From Chrysiogenales bacterium (GTDB taxonomy: Bacteria > Acidobacteriota > Aminicenantia > UBA2199): a stretch of 15,769 nucleotides of DNA. Numbering within the stretch: position 1 is the stretch's first letter; each line of letters begins with the position of its first letter. The stretch spans positions 1 through 15,769 of the forward strand of contig SPCN01000021.1 in the NCBI GenBank assembly GCA_004525465.1. Direction: 5' to 3'. This document shows positions 1 to 7,204 of this stretch, piece after piece. The notes beneath the pieces are model-generated. The model did no database searches and was not told the origin of the DNA. It worked only from the letters and a program-made list of their open reading frames with translations. The position numbers were made by a program, and so were the translations under genes.

Positions 1-2364
1 CAAACTGCGCGGCAACTGCAGTTCGTTGGCTAACCGTGTTCCGCCGGAAAAAACATTTTCTGACAATTCGAGGCCAAAATCCAGAAGATTGAACAATTCA
101 AGTTCCAGACGGCCTTTTTTTCCGAACAAAGAAATCTCATAACCGAATTTAAAATTGAAATCCCAAAGGCAATCCTCTCTGGGACCGCCTTTTTTGCCAT
201 ATTCATCCTCAGCCTTTATGGTCTGGTAGGTGATGACCCACTGGTCATTTTTCTGAAAAGCACTGATAAAAGCGAACGGATTACCGTCACGATATTTGAT
301 GCTGGCACTCAGAAACAAACGCCGAGATAGATAGTAACCTAAAAAAATCTTGCTGACGAAAGCCCGATCGCCGTCGACACGCCCATAGCCATTTATCCAG
401 GAATTCGGAAAAGCCTGGCTTTCGGAAATGATACCGATATCATTGGCGGTTGGACCGTTACCAAAAGCAGTATAGCCCATGCCAATATGGGCCAGGAAAG
501 AAAATGAAAAAAACCAGCGTTGAAGTTTTTGTCCATGCAATTGAATAAGCAACTGGGCATAAAACGGATCTTTGTCAAAGGCGGCATTATCCAGTTTAAA
601 AGCGCTGAACGGCCGGTCGAAAAAAAAGTAATCCTGGCCGGCAACCTCTTCGTAATAACCATAATTATCGGAGAAATATGTCCATATGGGTTGGCGGATT
701 TTTTTGTAGAGTCCCTTGATGTTAAGATTGAAATTGGCTGAGAGCCGAGTGTTCATCTGCAGCAGGATGCGTTCCCGTTGAGGCGGCTGCAAATTCGCAG
801 AAAGGAAATGGCTGGGACCGCCGACCTGACCGAATAAAGCGCCTTTTTCCTGGTTCTGGAAGCGGCCGTCGCCGTTGTCGTCATTCCAGTAAAAAATGGA
901 CGCTCCGGGACGCTGGTCTTCCAGGAAATCGCTGACATTGGCTCGCAATTCATAAGGCAGAATGCCATAAGATAAAGAAACCCTGGTTTTGATATTAGCG
1001 AACCAAGTGATACCAAGTTCAGCACCGGGTTGGGAAAAACGGCTGTTGTTGCGCGCCGTGCCAAATACAAGCTCCTGATATTGGAAAAATAGCCGGGCAT
1101 TAAGGGTGATTTTCCTAGCCATCTTTATTGCCAACTCAGCTCCAGCTGTTCCCAAGAATCGTTGATTGCGGTATTCAGCGCCTTTCTGCCACTCGATCAC
1201 CTGATACGGTTGATTGGAGAAATACAGGGCGTTGCTTGAACCGGTTTGTTCGGCCGCTGATAAAAGCACGGCTGCCAAGTTCAGGAAAGGTTCAAATTCG
1301 ACTTTTTTGCCCAGTAAGGAAAAAGAATACTTTTGATCGACAGCCAAAGCCAGGGTATTTGCCCTAAAATCACCCCACTTCTCAAAAGGATAAAATCCCT
1401 GCCCATCAATGTCTTGCAAATCTTTGCCGGCGTCCGCAACCGTCGGTGTCCGTCTTTCCCATTCCAGCTGCCAGGAAAATTTAAAATTTAAGGGCCGGCC
1501 CTGCCAGGAAACCCCGGCAAACCAGGTTTTTTTATCCAAGTCATAGGTTTCCTGGGGGTAGCGCCCTTCCTCAGCAAATAAACGGTCACGGCGGATGCCA
1601 TTCACCGCCAGGGACAAATCAAGCACTCCCCGGGCATATGCTCTTTGCCAGCGGGATAGAAGCTGCAGCAGGTTGCCTTTTTCAGAAAACTGGGCATCAC
1701 GGACATTGAAATCGTTGAAGAGGCGCTCCTGGTTGAAATAACTCAGACCCAACAAAAAGGAAGAATGCGGCGATTTCGTTTCCCAAGAGTAATCAAACGC
1801 TTCATTTCGGGAAATTTGCCGGCGGCCGCTGTACAGATTGTCGGCTCTGAGACTGGCATGGTTGCCGATCGCAATTTTCCCCAGAGCCGTGTAGCCGCCC
1901 ATATTTGGAAAGACAGAGGAAACCATCAGCCGGGAACGGGTTACAGCCGGGGAGCGCAGACGGAAATGAAATCCATAGTCGCGGTGCTGCGGAGTTTCGC
2001 TTTGTAAAGCCATAGAGTCAATGGTCAGAAAGGGCAGCTGGAAAGCCGGGGCACCGTCATCCAGGGCCGAGTTGATCGGAAAACCGTTAAAAAACCAGTT
2101 GAACTGAGAATAAGAATCTCCTTCAAAATAAACCTTGGGAAAATCAAGTTGGGCGAAACCATTGCTTTCCTCGATCAGGAAAGTAGCATCCGGAGCCAGG
2201 TTTTCAAAAAAATTCGCATAAAAATACCCGCCCGGCAGCCGTTCCAGCATGAAATTTGAAATGATGAATTCGGTTTCATCATCGCCGGCCTGTCCTTGGA
2301 CCGGCAGGACGGCAAACCATATCACTGACAATAAAAATATGAAAAGCCGGATTTTGGCGGTCAT
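1..2364 (-). CDS. TonB-dependent-receptor-like outer-membrane beta-barrel protein, partial (C-terminus off the left edge)
   Basis: An uninterrupted frame of 788 codons runs from the ATG at 2364 to base 1 with no stop, so the true C-terminus lies outside the window. I checked it codon by codon. The N-terminus is a signal peptide (basic MTAKIR, hydrophobic core, cleavage likely near GQA at about residue 23). Residues about 70-120 resemble a reduced TonB plug: the segment FNGFPINSALDDGAPAF recalls the 'DG..vN....g.P.f' plug consensus. The rest is beta-barrel-like, with alternating aromatic and polar strands, a calcium-loop-like DDNGDG at 495-500, and a late ELELFNLLDF strand typical of TonB-receptor barrels. 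The ending at residue 788 looks only a few residues short of the usual final strand. No TonB box is obvious, so a transporter role is inferred and the substrate is unknown. The gene is visibly more AT-rich than lpxB. A plug-less barrel is the alternative. Confidence 0.85.
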   Translation of the reverse strand, partial: MTAKIRLFIFLLSVIWFAVLPVQGQAGDDETEFIISNFMLERLPGGYFYANFFENLAPDATFLIEESNGFAQLDFPKVYFEGDSYSQFNWFFNGFPINSALDDGAPAFQLPFLTIDSMALQSETPQHRDYGFHFRLRSPAVTRSRLMVSSVFPNMGGYTALGKIAIGNHASLRADNLYSGRRQISRNEAFDYSWETKSPHSSFLLGLSYFNQERLFNDFNVRDAQFSEKGNLLQLLSRWQRAYARGVLDLSLAVNGIRRDRLFAEEGRYPQETYDLDKKTWFAGVSWQGRPLNFKFSWQLEWERRTPTVADAGKDLQDIDGQGFYPFEKWGDFRANTLALAVDQKYSFSLLGKKVEFEPFLNLAAVLLSAAEQTGSSNALYFSNQPYQVIEWQKGAEYRNQRFLGTAGAELAIKMARKITLNARLFFQYQELVFGTARNNSRFSQPGAELGITWFANIKTRVSLSYGILPYELRANVSDFLEDQRPGASIFYWNDDNGDGRFQNQEKGALFGQVGGPSHFLSANLQPPQRERILLQMNTRLSANFNLNIKGLYKKIRQPIWTYFSDNYGYYEEVAGQDYFFFDRPFSAFKLDNAAFDKDPFYAQLLIQLHGQKLQRWFFSFSFLAHIGMGYTAFGNGPTANDIGIISESQAFPNSWINGYGRVDGDRAFVSKIFLGYYLSRRLFLSASIKYRDGNPFAFISAFQKNDQWVITYQTIKAEDEYGKKGGPREDCLWDFNFKFGYEISLFGKKGRLELELFNLLDFGLELSENVFSGGTRLANELQLPRSL

Positions 2365-2370
2365 TTGTGA

Positions 2371-2379
2371 AATATACCA
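2371..2379 (-). promoter_or_regulatory. Extended -10 element 6 nt before an ATG (possible leaderless start)
   Basis: On the minus strand the sequence reads TGG-TATATT-TCACAA-ATG. This is an extended -10 (TGnTATATT) with only six bases before the start codon at 2364. A weak -35 (TTTACG, 2394-2399) lies 17 bp upstream. With normal sigma-70 geometry the transcript would begin at or next to the ATG, leaving no room for a ribosome binding site, and none is visible. Confidence 0.45.
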
Positions 2380-2387
2380 TTAAATCA

Positions 2388-2490
2388 GTGATTCGTAAAT
2401 CATTAAAACACCAACAACCCCTCTCTTTCCAAAAGAGAGGGGAAGACGTCTTACTCCACTTCTCTTCACCAATCACAAATTACGAATCAC
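2388..2490. repeat. Hairpin repeat flanked by an 11-bp inverted repeat (copy 1)
   Basis: The gap between the outer-membrane gene and the PAP2 gene holds an 11-bp perfect stem (CCCCTCTCTTT 2418-2428 with AAAGAGAGGGG 2432-2442, 3-nt loop), then the palindrome AAGACGTCTT (2443-2452). The unit is bracketed by an 11-bp inverted repeat (GTGATTCGTAA 2388-2398 and TTACGAATCAC 2480-2490). The hairpin closely resembles two at 7071-7140. There is no coding sequence and no U-run, so this looks more like a dispersed palindromic (REP/MITE-like) element than an intrinsic terminator. Confidence 0.6.
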
Positions 2491-2547
2491 GAATCAAGGG
2501 GGGATAAGTGTTGAACATTCAGGCTCTCGGGCGGGCAATACCGGAAA

Positions 2548-3429
2548 CTATTTGATCTCGTAGCTGAAAGAAAGCCCGGCGCCGCCGGGGGAAAGAGAGG
2601 GCGACCAATGCAGGCGTTTTTTCTGGTTGCGCACCACCATCTTGCCCACGGCATAGCCTATGACTGCTCCCAGGAAGACGTCGGAGAGCCAGTGGGCGTC
2701 CTCGGTCACCCGCGACAAACCGGCCAGGGTGGCCAGGCTGTAGCAAGCGATCGGCACCCAGTGGTGATTCTTGTAATTTTCGGCGATCACCGTGGCCAAT
2801 CCCCAGGCGGAAACGGTGTGTCCGGAGAAGAAAGAGTCGTAATGCGAAAAAGAGCCCTGGCTGTAGCGTTTGAAAAAAGCTTTTGGCCCGTACCAATAAT
2901 CCAGGCCGTTTTCCACTTGCGGGCGCTGGCGTCCGGCCAGGTGCTTGACAACCTGGACCAGGAGGCCGGTGTGCAGCAGGGTTTCCCAGGCCATCAACCC
3001 GGTGTTCCGGGCTTTTTGATCCTTGAGCAGCAGGCCGCCGAGGAAGAACAGGCCGGCGATGCCGCAGTCCACACCCCAATCGCCCAGCATGGTGACCGCG
3101 GGGCTCACCTTGTCTACCCAGGGATTCCGGCTCTGATACAGTTTGAAATTTTCATAAATGCCTTCATCGTTGGCCACCAGCAGCCCGGCACCGACAAGCA
3201 CTGTCGAAAAGATCGCAAGGTTCTCCCAGTCCAGGTGAAAAGGAGCCGACCACATTTCCGCTTCATCCCTGAAAAAACCGGAAACATAAGTGTTGATTTT
3301 CTTTTTGCCCGCAATATTCTCGGATGCGGCTTTTTCAGCTTCTTCACTTTCGTCCACCTGTGAAAAAATTGCCTGGCCGGAAATAAAACATACGAGCAGC
3401 AAAACAGCTGCGCTTTTTCTCAGTTGCAA
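2548..3429 (-). CDS. PAP2-superfamily membrane/exported phosphatase
   Basis: A 293-aa protein of the phosphatidic acid phosphatase type 2 family, which removes phosphate from lipid phosphates or pyrophosphates at the membrane. All three family motifs are present: K162-x6-R169-P170, F201-S-G-H204, and S239-R240-x5-H246-x3-D250, where H204, H246 and D250 form the expected catalytic set. The N-terminus (MQLRKSAAVLLLVCFISG) is a signal peptide or anchor, followed by a polar stretch and several hydrophobic helices. The C-terminus ends in a short strand-like tail. The start is TTG at 3429, supported by GGAG (3438-3441) eight bases upstream; no suitable ATG occurs before the conserved region. Candidate substrates are undecaprenyl pyrophosphate or lipid A phosphate, but sequence alone does not decide. 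The gene is monocistronic-looking, with its own promoter and the hairpin repeat downstream. Confidence 0.9.
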   Translation of the reverse strand: MQLRKSAAVLLLVCFISGQAIFSQVDESEEAEKAASENIAGKKKINTYVSGFFRDEAEMWSAPFHLDWENLAIFSTVLVGAGLLVANDEGIYENFKLYQSRNPWVDKVSPAVTMLGDWGVDCGIAGLFFLGGLLLKDQKARNTGLMAWETLLHTGLLVQVVKHLAGRQRPQVENGLDYWYGPKAFFKRYSQGSFSHYDSFFSGHTVSAWGLATVIAENYKNHHWVPIACYSLATLAGLSRVTEDAHWLSDVFLGAVIGYAVGKMVVRNQKKRLHWSPSLSPGGAGLSFSYEIK

Positions 3430-3472
3430 GTGTCTGTCTCCAAATTGAAATAGGGAAACTGATTAAAATGAT

Positions 3473-3501
3473 ATTCTACTACAGTAGTTGGCGGAAGTAA
3501 A
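3473..3501 (-). promoter_or_regulatory. Putative sigma-70 promoter of the PAP2 gene
   Basis: Minus-strand TTTACT (3496-3501), a 17-bp spacer, then TAGAAT (3473-3478). It sits about 45 bp upstream of the TTG start and is divergent from the tRNA-Leu promoter. Confidence 0.45.
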
Positions 3502-3568
3502 TCATCGCGGCCCCCCCGAAATCGAGGTGGAGCGAAACTTTTCAAGCCCGTTTCCTGTCCTTACGGTC

Positions 3569-3597
3569 TTGACAAAATGTCGGTTTTAACTTATAAG
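3569..3597 (+). promoter_or_regulatory. Strong sigma-70 promoter of tRNA-Leu
   Basis: A perfect -35 (TTGACA, 3569-3574), a 17-bp spacer and a -10 (TATAAG, 3592-3597) place the transcription start a few bases before the tRNA 5' end at 3610. The -10 is embedded in a perfect dyad TAACTTA-TAAGG-TAAGTTA (3587-3605). Confidence 0.75.
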
Positions 3598-3609
3598 GTA
3601 AGTTATCAT

Positions 3610-3694
3610 GCCGAAGTGGTGGAATTGGTAGACACGCCAGTTTCAGGTACTGGTGAGCTTTACGCTTGCGGGGGTTCGAGTCCCCCCTTCGGCA
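3610..3694 (+). tRNA. tRNA-Leu (anticodon CAG)
   Basis: An 85-nt class II tRNA. The acceptor stem GCCGAAG (3610-3616) pairs with CTTCGGC (3687-3693), with discriminator A at 3694. The anticodon stem CCAGT/ACTGG encloses a 7-nt loop with T33 and anticodon CAG at 3644-3646, which reads CUG leucine codons. A long variable arm (about 3654-3669, GAGC/GCTT stem) confirms the Leu/Ser class. The T arm is GGGGG-TTCGAGT-CCCCC. The 3' CCA is not encoded (TGT follows), so it must be added by tRNA nucleotidyltransferase. Confidence 0.97.
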
Positions 3695-3766
3695 TGTCTT
3701 TTCATTTCCGCGCGGCGATACTTGTCGGATCCGGCAAATGACAACCGGAAGCCAGAAAAACCAACC

Positions 3767-4375
3767 ATGAACAAAGGAAGAATAGCAGTTTTATTATCGG
3801 GCCGGGGCAGCAATTTCACGGCCATGCTACGCGCTTCCCGGGACGCCGGAGCCAATTTTTCAGTGCGCCTGGTCATTTGCGACCGCCAGGACGCTCCGGG
3901 ACTGAAAAAAGCCGCCAATTTCGGCATCCCCGCCTATCATATCAACCCCAGGCAATTTCCCGACAAGGCCGCTTACGAAGCAGAGATCTGCGCATATTTG
4001 CAACGCGAAAACATAGAGTTGATCTGTCTGGCCGGCTATATGCGCCTGATCGGCCCCGTGCTGCTCGACAAATATCCCGGGCGCATCATGAACATCCATC
4101 CCGCCCTTTTGCCATCATTCCCCGGTCCGGACGCCCAGGAACAGGCGTTGCGCTACGGCGTCAAGATCAGCGGCTGCACGGTCCATTTCGTCGATGCCGG
4201 GATCGACAGCGGTCCGGTCATCGCCCAGAAAGCGGTCACGGTCCGCGCCGGCGACACGCAAGAGACCCTCAGCCGGAGAATACTGCGCCAGGAACACCGC
4301 CTTTATCCGTGGGCCATCCGCCAATTTTTCGCAGGCCGCTTGCAAATACAGGGCCGAACCGTTATCATTAAATAA
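3767..4375 (+). CDS. purN: Phosphoribosylglycinamide formyltransferase (GAR transformylase)
   Basis: A 202-aa cytosolic enzyme of purine synthesis. It transfers a formyl group from 10-formyltetrahydrofolate to glycinamide ribonucleotide. The phosphate-binding GRGSNF is at 12-17. The catalytic trio is intact: N109 and H111 in MNIHPALLPSFPG, and D147 in the GIDSGPVIAQ segment. The length matches the family (about 190-215 aa). ATG 3767 is chosen because the family begins right at the 'iaVLlSGrGSN' strand, and longer readings would run back into the tRNA gene. The ribosome binding site is weak (GGAAG about 15 nt upstream). It starts 72 bp after tRNA-Leu with no terminator seen between, so read-through from the tRNA promoter is likely. 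The next ORF begins 1 nt after the stop, suggesting an operon. Confidence 0.95.
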   Translation: MNKGRIAVLLSGRGSNFTAMLRASRDAGANFSVRLVICDRQDAPGLKKAANFGIPAYHINPRQFPDKAAYEAEICAYLQRENIELICLAGYMRLIGPVLLDKYPGRIMNIHPALLPSFPGPDAQEQALRYGVKISGCTVHFVDAGIDSGPVIAQKAVTVRAGDTQETLSRRILRQEHRLYPWAIRQFFAGRLQIQGRTVIIK

Positions 4376-4376
4376 A

Positions 4377-4931
4377 ATGAAACCGAGAATTGCCGCATGC
4401 CTGTTCCTGGCCTTAACCGCTTGCGCCGCCGCAGCCGATTTTTCACTGAACAAAGCCAAGAGGATCGACAGTTTCCTTTCGCGCATCGCCGCCCGCAGCC
4501 AGCCCGCCCTTTTCCTGAAAAAAATTGCCTTCAGCGAAAGCGAATTGAATTCATACCTTAACCTGATATACATCAAAAAATACGCTCAGGAAGTGACTTT
4601 CATCGAATTGCGCCTCAAGGACAAGAACCTGGTCAACGGCACTCTCAAGGTCAAGCTGGCCGGCGAAAAATACGCCACAGTGCCCCAGTTCCTGCGTGAC
4701 GTGGAGGTAAGTTTCAGCGGCAAATTCGAATGCAGCAATTATCACATGCGCTTCGCTTTTTCGGAACTGGTCATCAACGGCAGCCGCTTTTCTCCCACTG
4801 TCCTCGATGAGGCGTTCAATGCAGCCCAATTCAACTCCAAGACCAAGAAGTCGATCTTCGATTGGTTTACCCTGCTGCCGGGCTTGAAAAACGTGCAGTG
4901 CTCCGCTAAAACCATCTATTTCTACTATTGA
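4377..4931 (+). CDS. Exported protein of unknown function (lipoprotein-like N-terminus)
   Basis: A 184-aa protein I do not recognise. The N-terminus is a clear export signal: MKPR, a hydrophobic core, then LTAC, which fits a lipobox (acylation at C16). Signal peptidase I cleavage after the following alanines is the alternative. The mature part begins with a helical region and then an ESELNSYL segment, reminiscent of N-terminal 'ELN.YL' segments in hypothetical proteins of related bacteria. It continues as beta-rich alternating strands and ends in the aromatic run TIYFYY. The start is ATG 4377, one base after the purN stop, with no Shine-Dalgarno sequence, so translation is probably coupled to purN. 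Its stop overlaps the TTG start of recG by 4 nt. A role in envelope lipid or LPS handling is possible but purely contextual. Confidence 0.8.
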   Translation: MKPRIAACLFLALTACAAAADFSLNKAKRIDSFLSRIAARSQPALFLKKIAFSESELNSYLNLIYIKKYAQEVTFIELRLKDKNLVNGTLKVKLAGEKYATVPQFLRDVEVSFSGKFECSNYHMRFAFSELVINGSRFSPTVLDEAFNAAQFNSKTKKSIFDWFTLLPGLKNVQCSAKTIYFYY

Positions 4932-6964
4932 CCATCACGCCAGACACCCCGGTTGAAGAACTCAAGGGGATCGGCCCCAGTTACGCCGCTATCCTGCGCC
5001 GCCGCGGCATGGCCACGGCCGCAGAGCTGCTGCTGTATTTTCCCGAAACCTACCTGGATTTATCTAAAATTGAGCAATCCCCCTTGCCAGGCCGGGAAGG
5101 ACTCTACGCCTTCACCGTCGGCCGCGTCCGGGTGAGCCGCAATTTCAGGAAAAGATCCTCCCTGCTCACGGCCCAGGGCCAGATCGGCGGCCGCCCGGTC
5201 ACCCTGGTCTTTTTCAACCAACCCTACCTGCTGGAAATACTGCGCCGGAATGCGCCGGCCTACGTTTACGGCTGTATCGAAGAACGCCAGGACAGGTGGC
5301 AGATGGTCAATCCACTGCTGGCGCCGGAAAACCGCGTCGGCGGTATTCTTCCTCGTTACCGGCCTCTGGCCGCGCTGAAAGCCGGAACCATGCGCAAGAT
5401 CATTGCCGGCATACTCGCCTCCTGGCAGGATGAAGGGGAAACACTGCCCGATCTGGTCCTGCAGCGGCATAACTTTCCCGGACGAACAGCGGCCCTGCGC
5501 GCCATCCACCAGCCTCAGGCTCTGAACCGGGATAAAATCGATAAAATGAAGGAGCGCTTCATTTACGGCGAATTGCTCATTTTCCAACTCGAACTGCAAT
5601 TCGTCCGCGCCTGCTTCCGCGGCCGCCGGCGGCTACACCGCTACCTTTTCCACAACGATCTGCGCCGCTCCATCGACCGCCGCCTGCCGTTCCCGCTCAG
5701 CGAAGAACAGGTCGCCGCTTTCAGTGAGATCGTCAACGACCTGCGCTCGCCCCAGACCATGCAGCGCCTGCTGCAGGGTGAAGTGGGCAGCGGCAAGACC
5801 ATCGTGGCCTTCCTGGCTTTGCTCCTGGCCCGCGAGAACGGTCACCAGGGAGCGTTCCTGGCCCCGACCGAGATCCTGGCCCGTCAGCATTACCGGAACG
5901 CTTGTTCCTTTTTCGGCAGCGACGGCATCGCCCTGTTAACCGGCAGCTGCGACATTGGGGCCAGGAAGGTAATCCTGGCCCGCCTGGCCAGCGGTGAAAT
6001 ATCCCTGGTGTTCGGCACCCACGCCCTGATCGCTGAAAGCATCGTTTTCAAAAATCTGGCCCTGGTGGTCATCGATGAACAGCACCGCTTCGGCGTGGCT
6101 CAGCGGGCCGCCCTGTTTTTCAAGAGCCGGGCCGCCGACCTGCTGGTCACCACCGCCACTCCCATTCCCCGCACCATGCTGCTGGCTCTGTACAACGACC
6201 TGGCAGTATCCACCTTGAAAAAACCTCTATCCGGCAGGCTTCCGGTCACTACCAGGATCGTTCCGGCCGCGGACCGCGACAAATTCTACCGGCGCTTGAA
6301 AGGGGAACTGGAAAGCGGGCGCCAGGGCTATGTCATCCTGCCGTTGATCGAAAAATCAGAGTATTATCCCGACTTGCGTTCGCTTCAGGAAGAAGGGGCG
6401 GCAGGCAAAATCCGCTGGCCCGGCATCCCCCAGGCCATGCTTTCCGGAAAAAGCACTGCCGCGCAAAAGGAACGGGCCTTGAAGCAATTTGGCAATGGTG
6501 GCGTACGCCTGCTGCTGGCCACTACCGTGGTCGAGGTGGGCATGGATTTTCCCGACGCCACCATCATGGTCATTGAAAATGCCGACCGCTACGGCCTGGC
6601 GCAGCTGCACCAGCTGCGCGGCCGGGTTGGACGCGGGACGGAGCAGTCGCATTGTTTTCTGATCGAGTCGCAGCGCCCGACCGAAAACGGCAAGTTGCGC
6701 TTGCAAGCCATCGCCGCCCATCACGACGGTTTTCGGATCGCTGAGCTGGACCTGGAGCTTCGCGGCGGCGGCGTGATCGCCGGCCTGGAGCAGGCCGGGG
6801 AGCTGGATTTCAAGCTGGCGGATGTGAAAAAAGATTGCCGGCTTTTGCAGGAAGCGCAAACCGACGCCCGCCGGCTTTTGCAAAACCCGGAATTGCAGAA
6901 CGACGATGTTAAAAATTATTTGTCGGCACTGGCCAAAAAAATCGGGGAACTCAGTTTCAGTTGA
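4928..6964 (+). CDS. recG: ATP-dependent DNA helicase RecG
   Basis: A 678-aa superfamily 2 helicase that regresses stalled forks and processes branched DNA. An N-terminal helix-hairpin-helix-like 'L.GIGPSYAAILRRRG' is followed by the wedge (OB-fold) domain at about 50-150, which grips the junction. The motor domains carry Walker A GEVGSGKT (284-291), Walker B DEQHRFG (383-389), TTATPIPRTM (motif III) and the C-terminal VVEVGMDFPDA and QLRGRVGRG motifs (V/VI). The length fits the family (about 680-700 aa). The start is TTG 4928, overlapping the preceding stop as TTGA. This gives a protein beginning exactly where RecG homologues do, and no ATG fits. It is last in the tRNA-purN-exported protein-recG run and converges on lpxB. 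Confidence 0.97.
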   Translation: MTITPDTPVEELKGIGPSYAAILRRRGMATAAELLLYFPETYLDLSKIEQSPLPGREGLYAFTVGRVRVSRNFRKRSSLLTAQGQIGGRPVTLVFFNQPYLLEILRRNAPAYVYGCIEERQDRWQMVNPLLAPENRVGGILPRYRPLAALKAGTMRKIIAGILASWQDEGETLPDLVLQRHNFPGRTAALRAIHQPQALNRDKIDKMKERFIYGELLIFQLELQFVRACFRGRRRLHRYLFHNDLRRSIDRRLPFPLSEEQVAAFSEIVNDLRSPQTMQRLLQGEVGSGKTIVAFLALLLARENGHQGAFLAPTEILARQHYRNACSFFGSDGIALLTGSCDIGARKVILARLASGEISLVFGTHALIAESIVFKNLALVVIDEQHRFGVAQRAALFFKSRAADLLVTTATPIPRTMLLALYNDLAVSTLKKPLSGRLPVTTRIVPAADRDKFYRRLKGELESGRQGYVILPLIEKSEYYPDLRSLQEEGAAGKIRWPGIPQAMLSGKSTAAQKERALKQFGNGGVRLLLATTVVEVGMDFPDATIMVIENADRYGLAQLHQLRGRVGRGTEQSHCFLIESQRPTENGKLRLQAIAAHHDGFRIAELDLELRGGGVIAGLEQAGELDFKLADVKKDCRLLQEAQTDARRLLQNPELQNDDVKNYLSALAKKIGELSFS

Positions 6965-7070
6965 GCAAGGAAAGTCAGGCCCTCAGGTTGGGTCAGAGAC
7001 AAGAAAAACAACAGAATCTCGAAAATGAAATATTTGCAGGAAAATCTGAATGCCTGAAACTCATCCCCTA

Positions 7071-7140
7071 CCCCTTCTCTTAGCAAGAGAAGGGGAATAG
7101 GAAGTCTTCTTGACCCCCTCTCTTAAAAAAAGAGAGGGGG
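7071..7140. repeat. Tandem hairpins related to the 2418-2442 hairpin (copy 2), in the recG/lpxB convergent gap
   Basis: Hairpin 1 is CCCCTTCTCTT (7071-7081)/AAGAGAAGGGG (7085-7095) with loop AGC. Hairpin 2 is CCCCCTCTCTT (7114-7124)/AAGAGAGGGGG (7130-7140) with an A5 loop. Between them is GAAGTCTTCTTGA, comparable to the AAGACGTCTTAC that follows the copy-1 hairpin. Being between two convergent stops (recG at 6964, lpxB at 7205) it could end transcription from both sides, but neither strand has a U-run after a stem. The remaining bases of the 240-bp gap show no gene. Confidence 0.65.
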
Positions 7141-7204
7141 AACGGCGGTGAGTTTACTGAGTAAGATCAGAAACATGGATTTGTCTCGCGCCACTCAGTT
7201 CTTC

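Noticed and set aside
2608..3363. Long plus-strand open frame opposite the PAP2 gene
   Set aside because: The opposite strand has all three PAP2 motifs; the plus-strand translation shows no motif and no ribosome binding site.
3729..3745. Hairpin after tRNA-Leu as a terminator
   Set aside because: Short imperfect stem around GGATCC with no U-run; probably does not separate the tRNA from purN.
3653..3766. N-terminal extension of purN back into the tRNA gene
   Set aside because: It would overlap tRNA-Leu; family alignment starts at ATG 3767.
7071..7140. CRISPR-like repeats
   Set aside because: Only two dissimilar hairpins, no regular spacers, no cas genes.
7114..7140. Rho-independent terminator
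   Set aside because: The stem is strong but no U-run follows it on either strand, so I only list it as a hairpin repeat.
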